NCBI GenBank assembly: GCA_018398805.1
Contig: JAGFBZ010000730.1
Coordinates: 335,001 to 399,000, forward strand
From: Hirundichthys speculiger
Taxonomy: Eukaryota; Chordata; Actinopteri; Beloniformes; Exocoetidae
Length of the DNA: 64,000 nt
Direction: 5' to 3'
Shown: one piece after another, positions 1 to 11,308 of the stretch
Position numbering within the stretch: position 1 is the stretch's first letter
How the letters are laid out: each line of letters opens with the position of its first letter
Notes under the pieces: model-generated
The model's input: the letters and a program-made list of their open reading frames with translations, nothing else
The model's database searches: none
Told to the model about the DNA's origin: nothing
Program-made: the position numbers and the translations under genes

Positions 1-353
1 TCGCACCATGACCTTTACAGGGCACCTCGATGGCCAGAGAACGGAAGGCCAGCTAGTGCGAACCAGCTCTCGATGACACCAAAGCCCCGCTTCACCCGAC
101 CCCCCAGACCTCCATCTTATGAGATGCACCAGCAGATCAGGGGAAGTTGTGAGGTTTTGTCTGGCAGAGAATCAGTCGTCCCCCATGCCAGGGACAGAAC
201 ACCCCTTCCCATATCAAGAACAACCGACCCCCATTTGGACTATTTTGCACAGGACTCTGGACCCCCAGGATACATTCCTCCCCCATCATATAAAAGAGCT
301 CCTATAATGGGAGCAGGGCACCGGGGTTATGGGGACATTTCTGTTGACTACAG
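1..353 (+). CDS. jcad: jcad internal coding exon, left end outside window
   Basis: The frame is open from base 1; the Met at 73 is internal and need not be a start. The exon ends CAG|GTAATT with the donor GT at 354-355. It encodes the paired PPSYE and PPPSYKRAP motifs of the family. Confidence 0.88.
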
Positions 354-3300
354 GTAATTAAGAGTTTTTTTTTTGAAAAAAAATTAATCCAAGCTATTGT
401 CTAAATTCCTCACATGAGTTCGATGAGCTTGTGAAGCCAACTTTTGGCTTTATATTGCTAATATTTGGCAGAGGTTCTTGAAGAAGCTTTAATATCATTT
501 GTGTCATAATCTAATTATTAGATCGACTTTTGTGTAAAGTCGAGACGCTTTTGTAGCTTTTCTCTTATCAGGTTTTATTCAGTGCGTTATGCAACAAAAT
601 AGGCTTACAAAACGAGGTGAAATATTTCTGGAAATGTTCCTATATCGATCTATTGGAAATTAAGCTAGGGAATTTCGTACATATTCCATTCTGGAAACTT
701 TCTATCAGAATAATGCAAATGCATCAGCATTAATAGGATTTAATGGGATATTTGTGGTAAGCTGTGGTCTACAAACAGGAATATAAAACGTATATTGTTT
801 GATCATAAATGTAAACTCAAGCAAATGCAGAAAAATTACATTTTTTGACTTGCATAGAAATAGGCTACTTGAAGAAATAAGCACTTCTCAATCAAATTTT
901 AGTGTAGCTTACATTTAGTGTTTCTGATTTACCAGCTAGTTAGCTATTGTAAAAGACACACTTTCTTAGCTCAGTGTGGCTTTAATGGTCTTCATGTAAT
1001 GGGATTCTAGAAATGAATTGTGCTTATGATGGTGGAATGTACAGGGTAGAAAATTGACTATACTTGCATTAAATCTCATAGTTTTAACTGAAAAATATGT
1101 TCTTTTTCACATACAATTAAGTTCCCTGTTAAAAGATAATATGCAATTTTGCAATTTCCATTTTATTCCAAATTATTTCCATATATTCCTGCTAAATGGC
1201 ATACATTCTAATTAATTCCCATGGAAAGCCTCCAACTTAGAAAATTCTTGAAACTTTGCAAACCCATGGTGAAGTCCCAGACCTTCTAATACCTTAGGCT
1301 CCTTTACTCGTTAGTGTTTATGAATAAATGTATCGTGTTCAGTGATTTCTGACCTGGCTGAACACACTCCGGAGTGAATCTGTAAAAGCGGTTTGGTTAT
1401 CACACCTTAACTGTAATTGAACTGCCAGTCTCGATAATGTTTAAGTCTATGTGTGACCTTGTTGTTTTGACTCTCAGGTACAGAGGGGACATGTATCAGC
1501 AAATACAAGTGGCTCCAGATGGATCTCATTGGCTCATTAGACATCCAGCTGGTTCCTGGCCTGATCCTCACAGAGAGACAAGCATATCCAGTCAGAAGCA
1601 CCTTTATCCTGTGTATTCTACCCAAGAGCGCCCCGGTGGTGGGGTCCAGTACATCCCTTTTGATGATCCCCGTATCCGTCATATTTCCTCAGCCCTAGGT
1701 GGCAACTCTCTCACGGACGCTGACAAAATCCGCCACATCCGTAACGAGCTTCCCAGTGTCACCACGTCAGAGACTGCAACCGATAACAGTGCCTTTTTGC
1801 CCCCACCACTGGGGCCTTTCATCACTGCCAAATTGGCAGATGAAACAAAACAGACATCTACTAGCGACTTTGACAATGACAACATGAGATGGCAAAGTGA
1901 TTTGCACAAAAATACTGTCAATAACTTCCAAGCACCTGACCAAAACTGCAATAACAGAAATCCCAAAATCCAACTTCCTCCTTCATTACCCTCTTCAGCC
2001 TTTCAAGTCCTATCAGCAATGACTTCTTCTCGTCAGAGGCCCAGTTCAGAACAGGTTTTTGCAGAAACTATTACTCAAGTGAAGAAAATTGTGCCAGATT
2101 CACAACCAGAGAACGTAAGGAACAAGAGAAGAGTGAGTGAGACTATCTTCTGTCTTGTGTCTGTCCCCGTTCACACACCCAGTAATATTAACAAGGACTT
2201 AATGGCTGATCAGAACAACAACGAGGCAATGCCAAACTTGACCCATACCAAAACCGACACTTTTGCTGTAGGTCTCAAAGAGAGCCCAAACATCCGTAGC
2301 AAGTCTGTGAACGAGATACCGATCAAATCCCTCGATTCTCATTTTCATACCAGCAGCACATCCTCAATGAGGAATTACAAGAGAGCTCCTTTAAGGAAGG
2401 AGATAATAGATGCCTGGGCACTCCAGGCAAATGAAGACAAAGAATCGTGCTATGCTGGGTCCTGGCCGGGAAATCAGTACCGTAATCAGGAAACTCAGAC
2501 TGGCTCACCTTTGACGGTGGTAAAAAGTCCAGAATCCCAAAGCCCTACTGGGGAGCAGGAGCCTGTTAAATCTGCCACAAATACAACCACTGATGGTGGT
2601 GTTGGGACTGACAGTACCTCCTCTTTTGGTTATCCCATGACAGGTCAGAAAAATCTTAATATGTCTAGCAACAGCGCCTTCTCTCGTCTCAGTCTTAGCC
2701 CAGCACACGCACCATTGCTTCAGCACCCTCAACACTGTTCATCTTCTCCTTCTAAGGTGCACAATCAGGGAGACCAGCAGCAGTCCTCTCCAAAGAAAAG
2801 CAGTCCCCCAGAGAGTGCAGAGCTGGTGGCCTTTGGTCAGTTTCTCTTAAAGCCAGTAAACCGACGACCCTGTGATGTCATTGGTGAATTGGAGACTATA
2901 AATAAAGAGATGGAAGACACAATCAGCAAGAGACCAATTTTAGGTCAATGTATTGATGATCTCAATGGGGTAAATGAGGGACTAGCTCCAGGTGCACGTT
3001 TCACAGCTGGTCCAGAACCAGGCCGGGAGGCAATCAGTCTTCCCCCATTACACATAGAAAAGCCCAGCAACATAAAAAAGAGATCAAAATCTTTTGCCTC
3101 TACTGCTGAGCTAGAATCTATGGACATGAGTGGTGTTTTCTCCAGGGCACAGGTCAACATTTTGCCACCAACAAATGAACTTTACATGCTCCATAACCCA
3201 GGCCCAAGAGACAATTGTCCCCTGTCCTCTGCTCCCACACACAATGAATCAAACCAGCTCTACAGACAAGACATCCCAGTCCCTCAAGAGTCACTACTGA

Positions 3301-6300
3301 GAAATGTGGGGCTAACTGTCTACACCGAAACTCCTGGTGGTCCTGGAGAGCCAATACAGCGCTCACTCTCAGTCCCATCTCCACTCGGCCACGGGGATCT
3401 TATTCATTCAGCGCAGCTCTCCTGGGAGACCAGAACAGAACTTGTTAAAAATAGAAGTACTGACCATGACCCAAATGAAGAGCTTGAATTTAAGGTGAAT
3501 AGTGAGGAAAATAATAAATCAGATAGTGTTTCACCATTCAGGAGTGACGTAAACGTCAACATGTCTGCAACTGGGAGTGATAACTGCAGATCATCTCAGA
3601 AAGTTGGTTTACCACCCAACTCAAGAGACACACGGGAGGTTTCTTTTGTGCTTCAGGATGCTGGCAGTGATGAAAAATCTGCACTCTGAGCCTTTGACCT
3701 ATAAGAATGAGTCAACAATAGCAGATAAGCACTTAGAAAGCCTACTTATTCAGGAGAAAGCCAATGCTTTACCTGCAGAGGACCTCAGCAATTTATATGA
3801 GGTGAAATGTGCGAAAGGAATTCCTGAAAACGAGTCTATAGAGGAGAGGGCAGCGCGGATCCTGGGTATAGCTGTTCCAGTCGAGGCCTTAGGTGTGGCT
3901 GACAAACCTGTCAATGACATCCAGGCTGATATGGTCAACGTTCTAGCAGAGAAGCAGCAAAGTTCAAATCAAGAGACACAGCAGGTGATAGGAGAGTGTG
4001 AGCAAGTCAAAGAGGAGTCCCTGATAGTTCAGGGAGCAGATACAGTGGAGGTCAAGAAGACAGGATCAAGTGTGGACCAAATAGAAGAAGAAGATGGCAA
4101 ACAAAAGCACAGCAGTGACCACAGTGATGGCCAAGACAACCTGGAGACAGAGACTCTGTTAGTGCTACAAATTCCCGAGTTCCCACCAAGTAAGCTAACC
4201 CTGTCTTTGCCTGTCACTCCTGATGAGAAGTTAGTTCTGAGCATGAGCAGTGGGAAAAGGAAAGGGAGAGGTGGGGTATGCAAATTCAGTGAATCCCAGC
4301 AAGAAAAACTGCCTGATGCAGCTTCAGCAGCTACACCTTTGGCCATATCAACCACAGACAAAATGGTGCATCAGACAAAACTGGACCCTGTCTTTTCTAG
4401 AAGAAACGCTGATTATAAAGAAAGAGATTATGATACAAAGGAATGTGAAGTCTGGGTAGAGGCAAAGAGGAAAGTTGTCAAAGAACAACTAGAAAAAATA
4501 GAAATGGAAACAAAAGGAAGCAACGAGGAGGAAAACCAAGATGAACACGAGAGTGACCTTGTCAAGTTGGGAGATATTGAAGAACCAAAAGAGGAAAATG
4601 ACAAAGAGGAGGACAGGCATAAAGACATGGATGATGAAATCGTAATAAAATTAGACAATGAGCAGAGTAGAGAAGTATGTGTTGAATTAAAAATGGAGGA
4701 AGAAAAGATGGAGTTGAAAATTGTGGAAGAAGACAGTGAAAACCCTTTGGAGATGGTGAAAGATGACCATGATGCAGATTTGGTCAGAAGAGCGAAGACC
4801 CCTCCACATGCAGCGGGAGGACGGTTGCCCAAACCAAAGCAGCGCACCAGGCTCCAGAAACCTCCTCTCCTTCCTAAACCCCGCAGTGTTCCCAAGCGAG
4901 AGATAACACTGCCACTAAGCTTCAGCTCTGGAACCTGTAGCCCCACAAATATGGAGGAGGAGATGCTCTCTGTTTCAGGTGAGTGCAAAACAATTAGAGC
5001 ATGAGGCAAAGTCATATGTTTATGAAGCATTCTCATTTGATAAAATCTGATCGCTAACTAATGTTTATGATACTTGTGATTGCAGTTCAGCGTCTTGGAA
5101 AATATCTTAATTTGCTTTCTTATGTAGGTGATACAAGTAGATTCCATTCTGAAGGTTCAAATGAGGTAATTTGTATGTAAGGGCTGAGCAAGTTAACGCG
5201 TTGGGAAAGTTAATGCCATTTATTTTATCGCACGTTAACGCATGTTGCTCACATGCTTTTGTTTTGAAAAGTCTGTTACTGGCTGCTGCGGAACAGGAAG
5301 AGAATTAGCAGATAAACATGCAAGCTAAAACGGACATGGAGAACGGAAAAGTCCATGTACTTTACAGTTCAGGTAGCAACTCAGGTAGCAATATTAACAA
5401 TTCTGTCTGAAAAAAAAAACTTCTGTCTGGACTGCAACAAAACTTTGGCGTCATTCCTCCATGTTCCATCAGATCTGCTCCATGTGTTCACTGTCCTGCG
5501 GCTCCATCTAGTGGCACAGATGTGTAATGACAACAGAAAGTCCAGTCCTTGATAATAAAAACAATCTCAGTCCTGTGGCCTGTTTTTTGATTTCGTATTT
5601 TTGAGCCAAGTCTAAAATTAAAATATAAAAAACAGATATTTTTTTCATTTTTTCGTGTTAGATTAAAAAACGAAAAACATAATAAAATGTCACTTTTTTT
5701 TTTTTGTATTTTTGATTGACGATTGAAGATGAAAAGAATGAATGATACATGGATTGGTAAATTTACAGAACTTTAACATGGACATTTTTATTTTAAAGTT
5801 CTCCCAGACGGAGGATTCAACAGAAACAAGGTTATTTGTAACAACTGACAAGTTTAACTCCCCTTTAAAAGTTTCTGCTGTTACCTCAGAAATTACCTGT
5901 TTAATGTTCTGATTGTGCTGAGACACAATCATTTTGTTGGATTTTGTTTGTAGACTTTTTTTTTTTTTTTTTTTTTTAAACAGGATGACATTAATGCCCT
6001 GGCAGTGGCCATAAGCTTTTTTTTTTATTTTACATTATTTAAGATGAGATTTACAGTAAATATGTGTTACTGATAAGTGGTGATGTTAAAAGTGTTTGAA
6101 CAACAATTATTATGGCACTTTAGTTCATATGGCAGCAGAACATTTAAATAAAAGTGCATTTTACACTACTTTTGAATTCATTATTTGATTTTGCGTACAG
6201 AATGCGATTAATCGTGATTAATCAGGGAAATCATGCAATTAATCACGATTAAAAATTTGAATCATTGCCCAGCTCTACTACATATACCGCAGTTTTTGTG

Positions 6301-6317
6301 TCACGGATTTGGTACAG

Positions 6318-6412
<95 letters not shown>

Positions 6413-7383
6413 GCTGGCCAACGATCAAAATTTACCAATCGCCATATGAATCATGAGAAGAATGCAGATTTCCTCTCATTAGCTTTGTTGTTCGGATTAC
6501 ATGAGTTCATTGAATGCATCTCGAGCTGAGGCAGGCAGGTTATTGGTTAGAACAGGTTAGGGGGCGGGACTAGCAACAAAGAGAGACGGAAGCCTGTGTG
6601 TTATTGTGGGAGAGCCCGAGAGCGCCTAACTGATGAGCCGCTGTGTTATTCTCCTGTACTGCTGTTTTATTTTTGGCGTGGTTACGGCCGACAGTAACCG
6701 GTTCTGGTTGAAATAAAGCGACGGTTGTTGAAAACCTTTTCGTCCATTCTTTCTATCGTGTCCAGCCGGACGCTACAATATGTTGTCTTAAATAGAGCAG
6801 TTTCCGTTGGAAACTGCTGAGCGTGTGATCGACGTATGCAAGCAGATTCAAGCGATGGTATGGCGAAATTCTCAACAAAACTTTCAAGTTTATTAACTCA
6901 AAAACCTTTGTGGACACTTGGCTCTTTTATTTATTTCATAATTTATTTACCCAAGGGAAAGTAGGCGTCGCAAATGGAAAAGTTGCCGTCGGATGCGACG
7001 GCCGACGGCTCTTTTTGAAAACACTATCTGTCAAGACGCAAATTTATCGTCACTTTATAACTTTTAAGCTCATTTTACTTGAAACAAATTTATGAACTTA
7101 TATTTTTAATGTTTTATAACCAATATTTATTCCCACTGTTATTTTTTAACCAGGTATTAATTTATAGTTAATCCTCTTTTTAGCACTGGGTTACACACAG
7201 CTGTATGTCAGAAAGAAAGTATGCTGTTTGCTTTCTGGTTTGTTTGAACCATTCCTTAGAGACAAACTTTAGCAAAAGCAAATAATATCAGCTTGACTGG
7301 TTTCTGATCTCATTATCTCAAGTTTTATTTTCTGTCTTTTCTCATCAGACTCTTATGACCCCAGTCAAGTGGAGAGGGTCTAA
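1..7383 (+). CDS. jcad: jcad, junctional cadherin 5-associated protein (KIAA1462 family), 3' part; exons 1-353, 1478-4978, 7349-7383
   Basis: Three exons join in phase: AG|G across intron 1 (Arg, phase 2) and G|AC across intron 2 (Asp, phase 1). The first visible exon is open to the left edge, so the N-terminus lies outside. Recognition rests on family motifs: RPPRPPSYE and YIPPPSYKRAP in the first exon, VQYIPFDDPRIRHI in the large exon, ESIEERAARILGIAVPVE near 3830-3890, and the C-terminus SYDPSQVERV, a possible PDZ ligand. About 1,296 codons are visible against about 1,360 residues in the human protein. The protein is largely disordered and Ser/Pro/Glu-rich; in mammals it sits at endothelial cell-cell junctions with VE-cadherin and affects Hippo (LATS2) signalling. 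One frame change occurs at the A run 3673-3677. I am sure of the family; whether the gene is functional depends on that base. Confidence 0.9.
354..1477 (+). other. jcad intron (1,124 bp)
   Basis: AT-rich intron from GTAATT to a pyrimidine-rich acceptor ending TTTTGACTCTCAG at 1477. I see no gene, tandem array or recognisable transposon in it. Confidence 0.85.
1478..4978 (+). CDS. jcad: jcad large central exon (3,501 bp) with one apparent frameshift
   Basis: One long exon, as expected for this family. It reads in one frame from 1478 to about 3676 and in the next frame from there to 4978. The first frame stops at 3687-3689, and the second carries conserved family sequence (ESIEERAARILGI) straight after the change. 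The likely site is the five-A run at 3673-3677, one base longer than the frame needs. The second half is very acidic (Glu/Asp/Lys-rich, about 4440-4770), then basic and Pro-rich. The donor is CAG|GTGAGTGC. No GT-AG pair around 3600-3690 would correct the frame. Confidence 0.88.
3673..3677 (+). other. jcad: Single-base frame change in jcad at an A5 run
   Basis: The upstream frame terminates ten bases after the run, while the +1 frame continues with conserved jcad protein for more than 430 codons. It is either a real inactivating indel or a homopolymer-length error. Confidence 0.75.
5180..6276 (+). mobile_element. Non-autonomous DNA repeat, copy 1 (imperfect AGGGCTGRGCAA termini)
   Basis: The left end AGGGCTGAGCAA and the inverted right end TTGCCCAGCTCT form an imperfect terminal repeat. 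The interior has no ORF and ends in alternating GATTAATC/GATTAAAA motifs. The part from about 5575 to the right end is repeated at 17145-17832 in the same orientation, and an inner part recurs inverted at about 38095-38360. The superfamily cannot be settled from this copy. Confidence 0.6.
6319..6409. repeat. (TA)n microsatellite
   Basis: About 90 bp of nearly pure TA with a short CATA interruption. It directly abuts an AGGGCTGG end at 6410. Confidence 0.95.
6410..6800 (+). repeat. Possible repeat fragment starting AGGGCTGGCCAACGAT
   Basis: The first bases resemble the inverted end of the copy-1 repeat family. Further in (about 6590-6780) a TGTGTGTT...GCTACA stretch with an AATAAA looks like part of an LTR, but I found no partner. 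Weak call. Confidence 0.3.
7349..7383 (+). CDS. jcad: jcad terminal coding exon
   Basis: Too short for ORF finding. It follows acceptor CTCATCAG and reads (G)AC then SYDPSQVERV and TAA at 7381-7383, in phase with the exon ending at 4978. The last residues match the conserved C-terminus of the family. Confidence 0.88.
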
Positions 7384-9655
7384 CCTCTGACCACTGCCTT
7401 CACCGCTGTGGAAACCTGTCTTTTCCAGGTTAACAGGTTGTTCCGGCAACAAAGACTTCATCTCACCTAATGGTTCAGTCAGCTGCACGCTTCAGTATTG
7501 TTACCCGGACCGATCACAGAACTGACATCTATCTGGTTTCTATACCTACTTGGTCTTCATTAGGGGCACGTCCAGGTAGAGGAGTGGGTTTCAGTCAGTT
7601 GAAATTACTGTCTTGGTGCTGAAAAAGCTTTTTCCTTTCTTTCCACCTCTAAACTGGTTAATTTGCTCAAGAGAGTATTCATCCTCCTCTCCGTGCTGTC
7701 TTTTTGCTTTTGGAAAAAAATGCATCATTATTTCCATCTGCACTAGGTGAGCTCCTGGGTGAGCTCCTGTGTTAAAACATGAATGTAAAACAGCTTCTGC
7801 TCAACAAACATACGTGAGTCATGTAATAGAAAAACCACAAGACCGAAGTATTGCATTACAATCAGTATTAACATGCACCAAATGTAAATAAGATAGAGTA
7901 ATAATTAATCATTTTATTAAGGATATAAAAAAAACATCAAACTGAAATGTTTATTTTCTTATGTATGTTTTAAAAAAAAACAACTAGATTTTCAAAAGTG
8001 TTATCTTTGGGTGTATGATCAATAATGAAACCCCTTCTTTATTCTTCTACTTCTGTGATAGAGAATGTACTTAGAGAGTTTGGATTGCAAAGAGAAACAC
8101 TGTGGTCCCTGAATAGTTTTACTACAGAGCAATATAGTTGTAATTCCCAGGGCGTTTGTGACATACATGAATTCATTAGTAAGACCATTTCAAAGAGTTA
8201 ATCTCATTTTCTTTAAAGCTCAACCTTTTGGTACACGTGTTAGATTTGCACTGCTGAGATTATTGGCTCCGTGTTATTAGCACCTGATAATGTCTTCACA
8301 TCCTGAGAGATGACACTCAGAGGAATCCTCTGCTCCTCCTGCATCTGTTGGTAATCCTCATACTGTCCCTAAAGAAAGCCAGTGTATATTTTGTGGCATT
8401 AACATAAGTCTATTTGTAATTCTGGATGTTTTCCCTCATTCACATGTTAGCTGATTTGTGATTTTTTTTTTTAAGTGCTTTTTGCAGGGAACAATATGTA
8501 GCTGTACTAATAGCAGAGTGCCATGTGCACACTGCTTTGGTGGAGAACACATCTCTGCATTACCCATCTGGTGGTGTTGATTCACAGTTCCTGATTTAAA
8601 CTGTACGTTAGCAGCTCCATCTCACTTTTATAAAACTAAAACATATGACGTTGTTTAGGCAATAATAATAATATTAAGCTCAAGATGCTTAGTAATGATC
8701 CTGTACAGAGCATTGCTGTTGAAATACTAATCACAGTATCTGAACATGTTCAATAATTTACTGCTGACATATCAGTGCTATAAAAGCTGTGGGCATAACT
8801 TGTAATTGCTTTATAAGCACATCGCTGACGGGGTAGCAATAGAAAAAAAATAGATAAACATACCAAACCAAACTTTATGCTATGCATTGGACATATACCT
8901 TCACTTAGTTTTACCGGCAAAATTCAAAGGTGACGCATTAACTCTCAGTATGCTTGTTCAGCCATATCAGTGTTGAATCCACCTGTATGTGGGGGGGTGG
9001 TGAACCTGTTGGAACCGGTTGTAGACTTGCATGGAAGCAGCTCTAATTTGAGTTGGTCAGTGGAGACTTCCACACCAACGGTTTGTCTTTGTCCTGTTTC
9101 CAGCTCAGTACCTGTACCTCTGTGCTCCAGGTAATGTGTTATCTGGTCATTCTTGTAGGTCCTTTTGTACTACAAGTTCTTTGTAACATATTCTAGACTA
9201 TTGGTGCACATCTTGCTTTGATATTTTCTATTTTCATACAGAGTTATGTACAGCTTTTTTTTGTTCTGGTTTGTTTCGATGTTTTTTTGTTTGTTTGTTT
9301 GTTTGTTTGTTTTGTTTTGTAAGTGCAGCATCTTTTTTCTGCCTTTTTTCTGCATGTAATGTGTAAGAAGTCACAGAGAAGGTGTATTTGCATATAATTG
9401 CATTTGGTACAATATAGTCTATCCAGGTAACAACTGTTATATTTCATACAATGTATATTTTATTTTCGAAAGTTAAGCTACATATTTAAATCAGAACGAA
9501 GTATTTTTAGATTATTGTGTAGAGGGAACTGTTTTTGAAAGTGCGGTACTTGTCTACATTTGATGTGATCATTATGAATGATCAGAAATAGACAAGAGTG
9601 TGCTATTGTACAGGAGTGCAGACTGTTCATAAATAAAAATGTTTGCATGAAACAT
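7384..9655 (+). other. jcad 3' UTR (inferred)
   Basis: About 2.3 kb after the stop with no transposon signature except a (TTTG)n stretch near 9285-9320. The family has a long 3' UTR. The end is inferred from the AATAAA at 9632; no transcript evidence is available. Confidence 0.55.
9632..9637 (+). promoter_or_regulatory. Candidate polyadenylation signal AATAAA for jcad
   Basis: The hexamer is followed within 30 bases by T/G-rich sequence. Other AT-rich options exist in the same stretch. Confidence 0.4.
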
Positions 9656-9965
9656 TTTGTCTGTAACTTCATTCCATGCATTAATATTATTCATCCATTT
9701 TCTACACCCTATTCATCCTGTTACTACAGTCCTACACTTGTTATTTACCACAAAAACACAAGCGTTGCATATTTTGACATCAATGTCCAGTTAGGGGTGT
9801 TCTTTTTTTGGTAATAGGTATGTGTAGCATATTGCAAGTTGTCTTACAAATACATATGGCCACATATGTGTCTCTGTCACAGGAGAAGGTGTTAGCACGC
9901 ACATTTCAAAAGCAGTTGTGAGAATGATTTAGTCCAGTCAAACGCTTCTGCACTGGGAACTTACA

Positions 9966-10160
9966 GCTTAAACACTGGGTTATTTTCTCAACCCAACCAC
10001 TGGGTTAAAGCGGTCGGGTACTTTCATTGGGTTAATTTAACCGCTGTTGGGTTGTTTAATCTGACCCCGTTGTTGAGTTATTAGCTGGGTCAGTGTTTGT
10101 GATCATACCAGATGATAGTAACCCAACCCCTGGGTCAATGTAACCCCATCTGTTGAGTTA
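9966..10160. repeat. Degenerate ACCCAAC/CTGGGTTA repeats, left block
   Basis: Several short palindrome-like units with AACCCAACC and CTGGGTTA halves. The same motif forms an exact array at 10681-10762, and the two blocks bracket about 500 bp, as in an element with repetitive ends. Confidence 0.5.
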
Positions 10161-10379
10161 TTTAAGATTTAAAAAGCATCAACTTCCTTTAAGCAGCGAT
10201 TTTACAACTGACAAAGGAGCTGGAACCAGATGACACAATGAGCAAGGTGTGTTTCTCCTCATTTTTATCTTAAAAAAATTGTTTTGCTTGTTAATTGTGG
10301 TAATAACTCTATAGTACCAGTGAAGCTTACAGTAGTTATTCACACAACACTGAAGACTGCTATAGCAGACCAGTTGTCT

Positions 10380-10515
10380 TATGTGAAGACAACTGGCAAG
10401 TGACAAGTGTCTTGCCCAAGGACACTTTGGCATGTGGACAATTGGAGCCGGGATCAAACCACCAACCTTCCAGTGACTGGACGACCCGCTCTACTGAGCT
10501 ACAGCCACCCTGGAT
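10380..10515. repeat. Interspersed repeat fragment (fish 'cttgcccaaggacac' type)
   Basis: The CTTGCCCAAGGACAC block followed by a GGGATCAAACCACCAACC block and CTACTGAGCTACAGCC is a combination common in fish repeats with a tRNA-like tail. It lies between the two ACCCAAC blocks. Confidence 0.5.
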
Positions 10516-10680
10516 CTTTATAGTCTCTGATCCAGGTCCATGAGCATGCCGTTAAGCAATTCCACACCGTACCATACCACACCACTTAACACGTATCAAT
10601 GGTAAAAAAAAAAAAAACTGTTGAAAAATTACGGTCAGCAGCCAGTCAGGTTGTTTTAACCCAACTGCGTTGTTATTATT

Positions 10681-10762
10681 GACCCAACTACTGGGTTATT
10701 GGTTATAATTGACCCAACTACTGGGTTATTGGTTATAATTGACCCAACTACTGGGTTATTGG
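10681..10762 (+). repeat. 30-bp tandem repeat, nearly three units
   Basis: Units start at 10681, 10711 and 10741 with no mismatch seen. Each holds ACCCAACTACTGGGTTA, itself a near-palindrome. Confidence 0.95.
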
Positions 10763-11270
10763 CCACAAAGAAGCCTTTTCGTGGGTTTAGGCAGTCTTTT
10801 CTTGTTCTTCTACAAATCAGTTTCACTCATTAAACGTAAAATTACTATCGAGATTATTCATAGCAGTAATGTTTAAATAAGGTTGCGTTAACTGTGCTAT
10901 TATCGGGATGCGTTTCCTCAGGTTAACTAACTCTAAATGTATGTTAGTGTTGTTGATTTAACGTTACAACTGTGGATGTACATAGTCGCACAAAGTTTTT
11001 CCACAACACTGAAACAACACTTAATATTATTTTTTTTTATTATTATTCACAGATTGCGCAGGATTTCAGTGTCTTGTACCTTGGCAAAGGTGACATGTTT
11101 CTCAAGTGGCTTCAGTATGTGGACGAAACCATTTGAATGGCTGTCGCACAGAAGAAGGTTCAGACACCAGGCGACCTCTCAGATAGTAAAATGTGAATTT
11201 GTATTTGTGTACCTGCATAAAGCTTAAAACCAACATGTAGAGGCAGAAAAGTGCTTCCCATTTGTCGCCA
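10763..11270. other. Unassigned sequence with one exon-like stretch
   Basis: No known gene or repeat recognised. From 11053 a 27-codon open stretch (IAQDFSVLYLGKGDMF...) follows a TTATTCACAG acceptor-like site and ends in TGA near 11134. I cannot name it and would not call it a gene. Confidence 0.3.
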
Positions 11271-11307
11271 TGTGTGTGTGTGTGTGTGTGTGTGGGGGGG
11301 GGGGGGG
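11271..11307. repeat. (TG)n followed by a G run
   Basis: About 24 bp of TG then about 13 G, directly at the left edge of the BEL/Pao remnant. Confidence 0.95.
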
Positions 11308-11308
11308 T

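Larger units (their letters stand above)
4979..7348 (+). other. jcad last intron (2,370 bp), filled with repeats
   Basis: Runs from GTGAGTGC to an acceptor ending TTTTCTCATCAG at 7348. It contains a 1.1-kb non-autonomous DNA repeat, a (TA)n array and a further repeat-like segment, each listed separately. No coding sequence seen. Confidence 0.85.

Noticed and set aside
3600..3690. Small intron to explain the jcad frame change
   Set aside because: The only GT...CAG pair nearby spans 18 bases, which is too short and does not change the frame.
6595..6777. Solo LTR
   Set aside because: TG...CA ends and an AATAAA can be picked out, but there is no target duplication and no second copy in the window.
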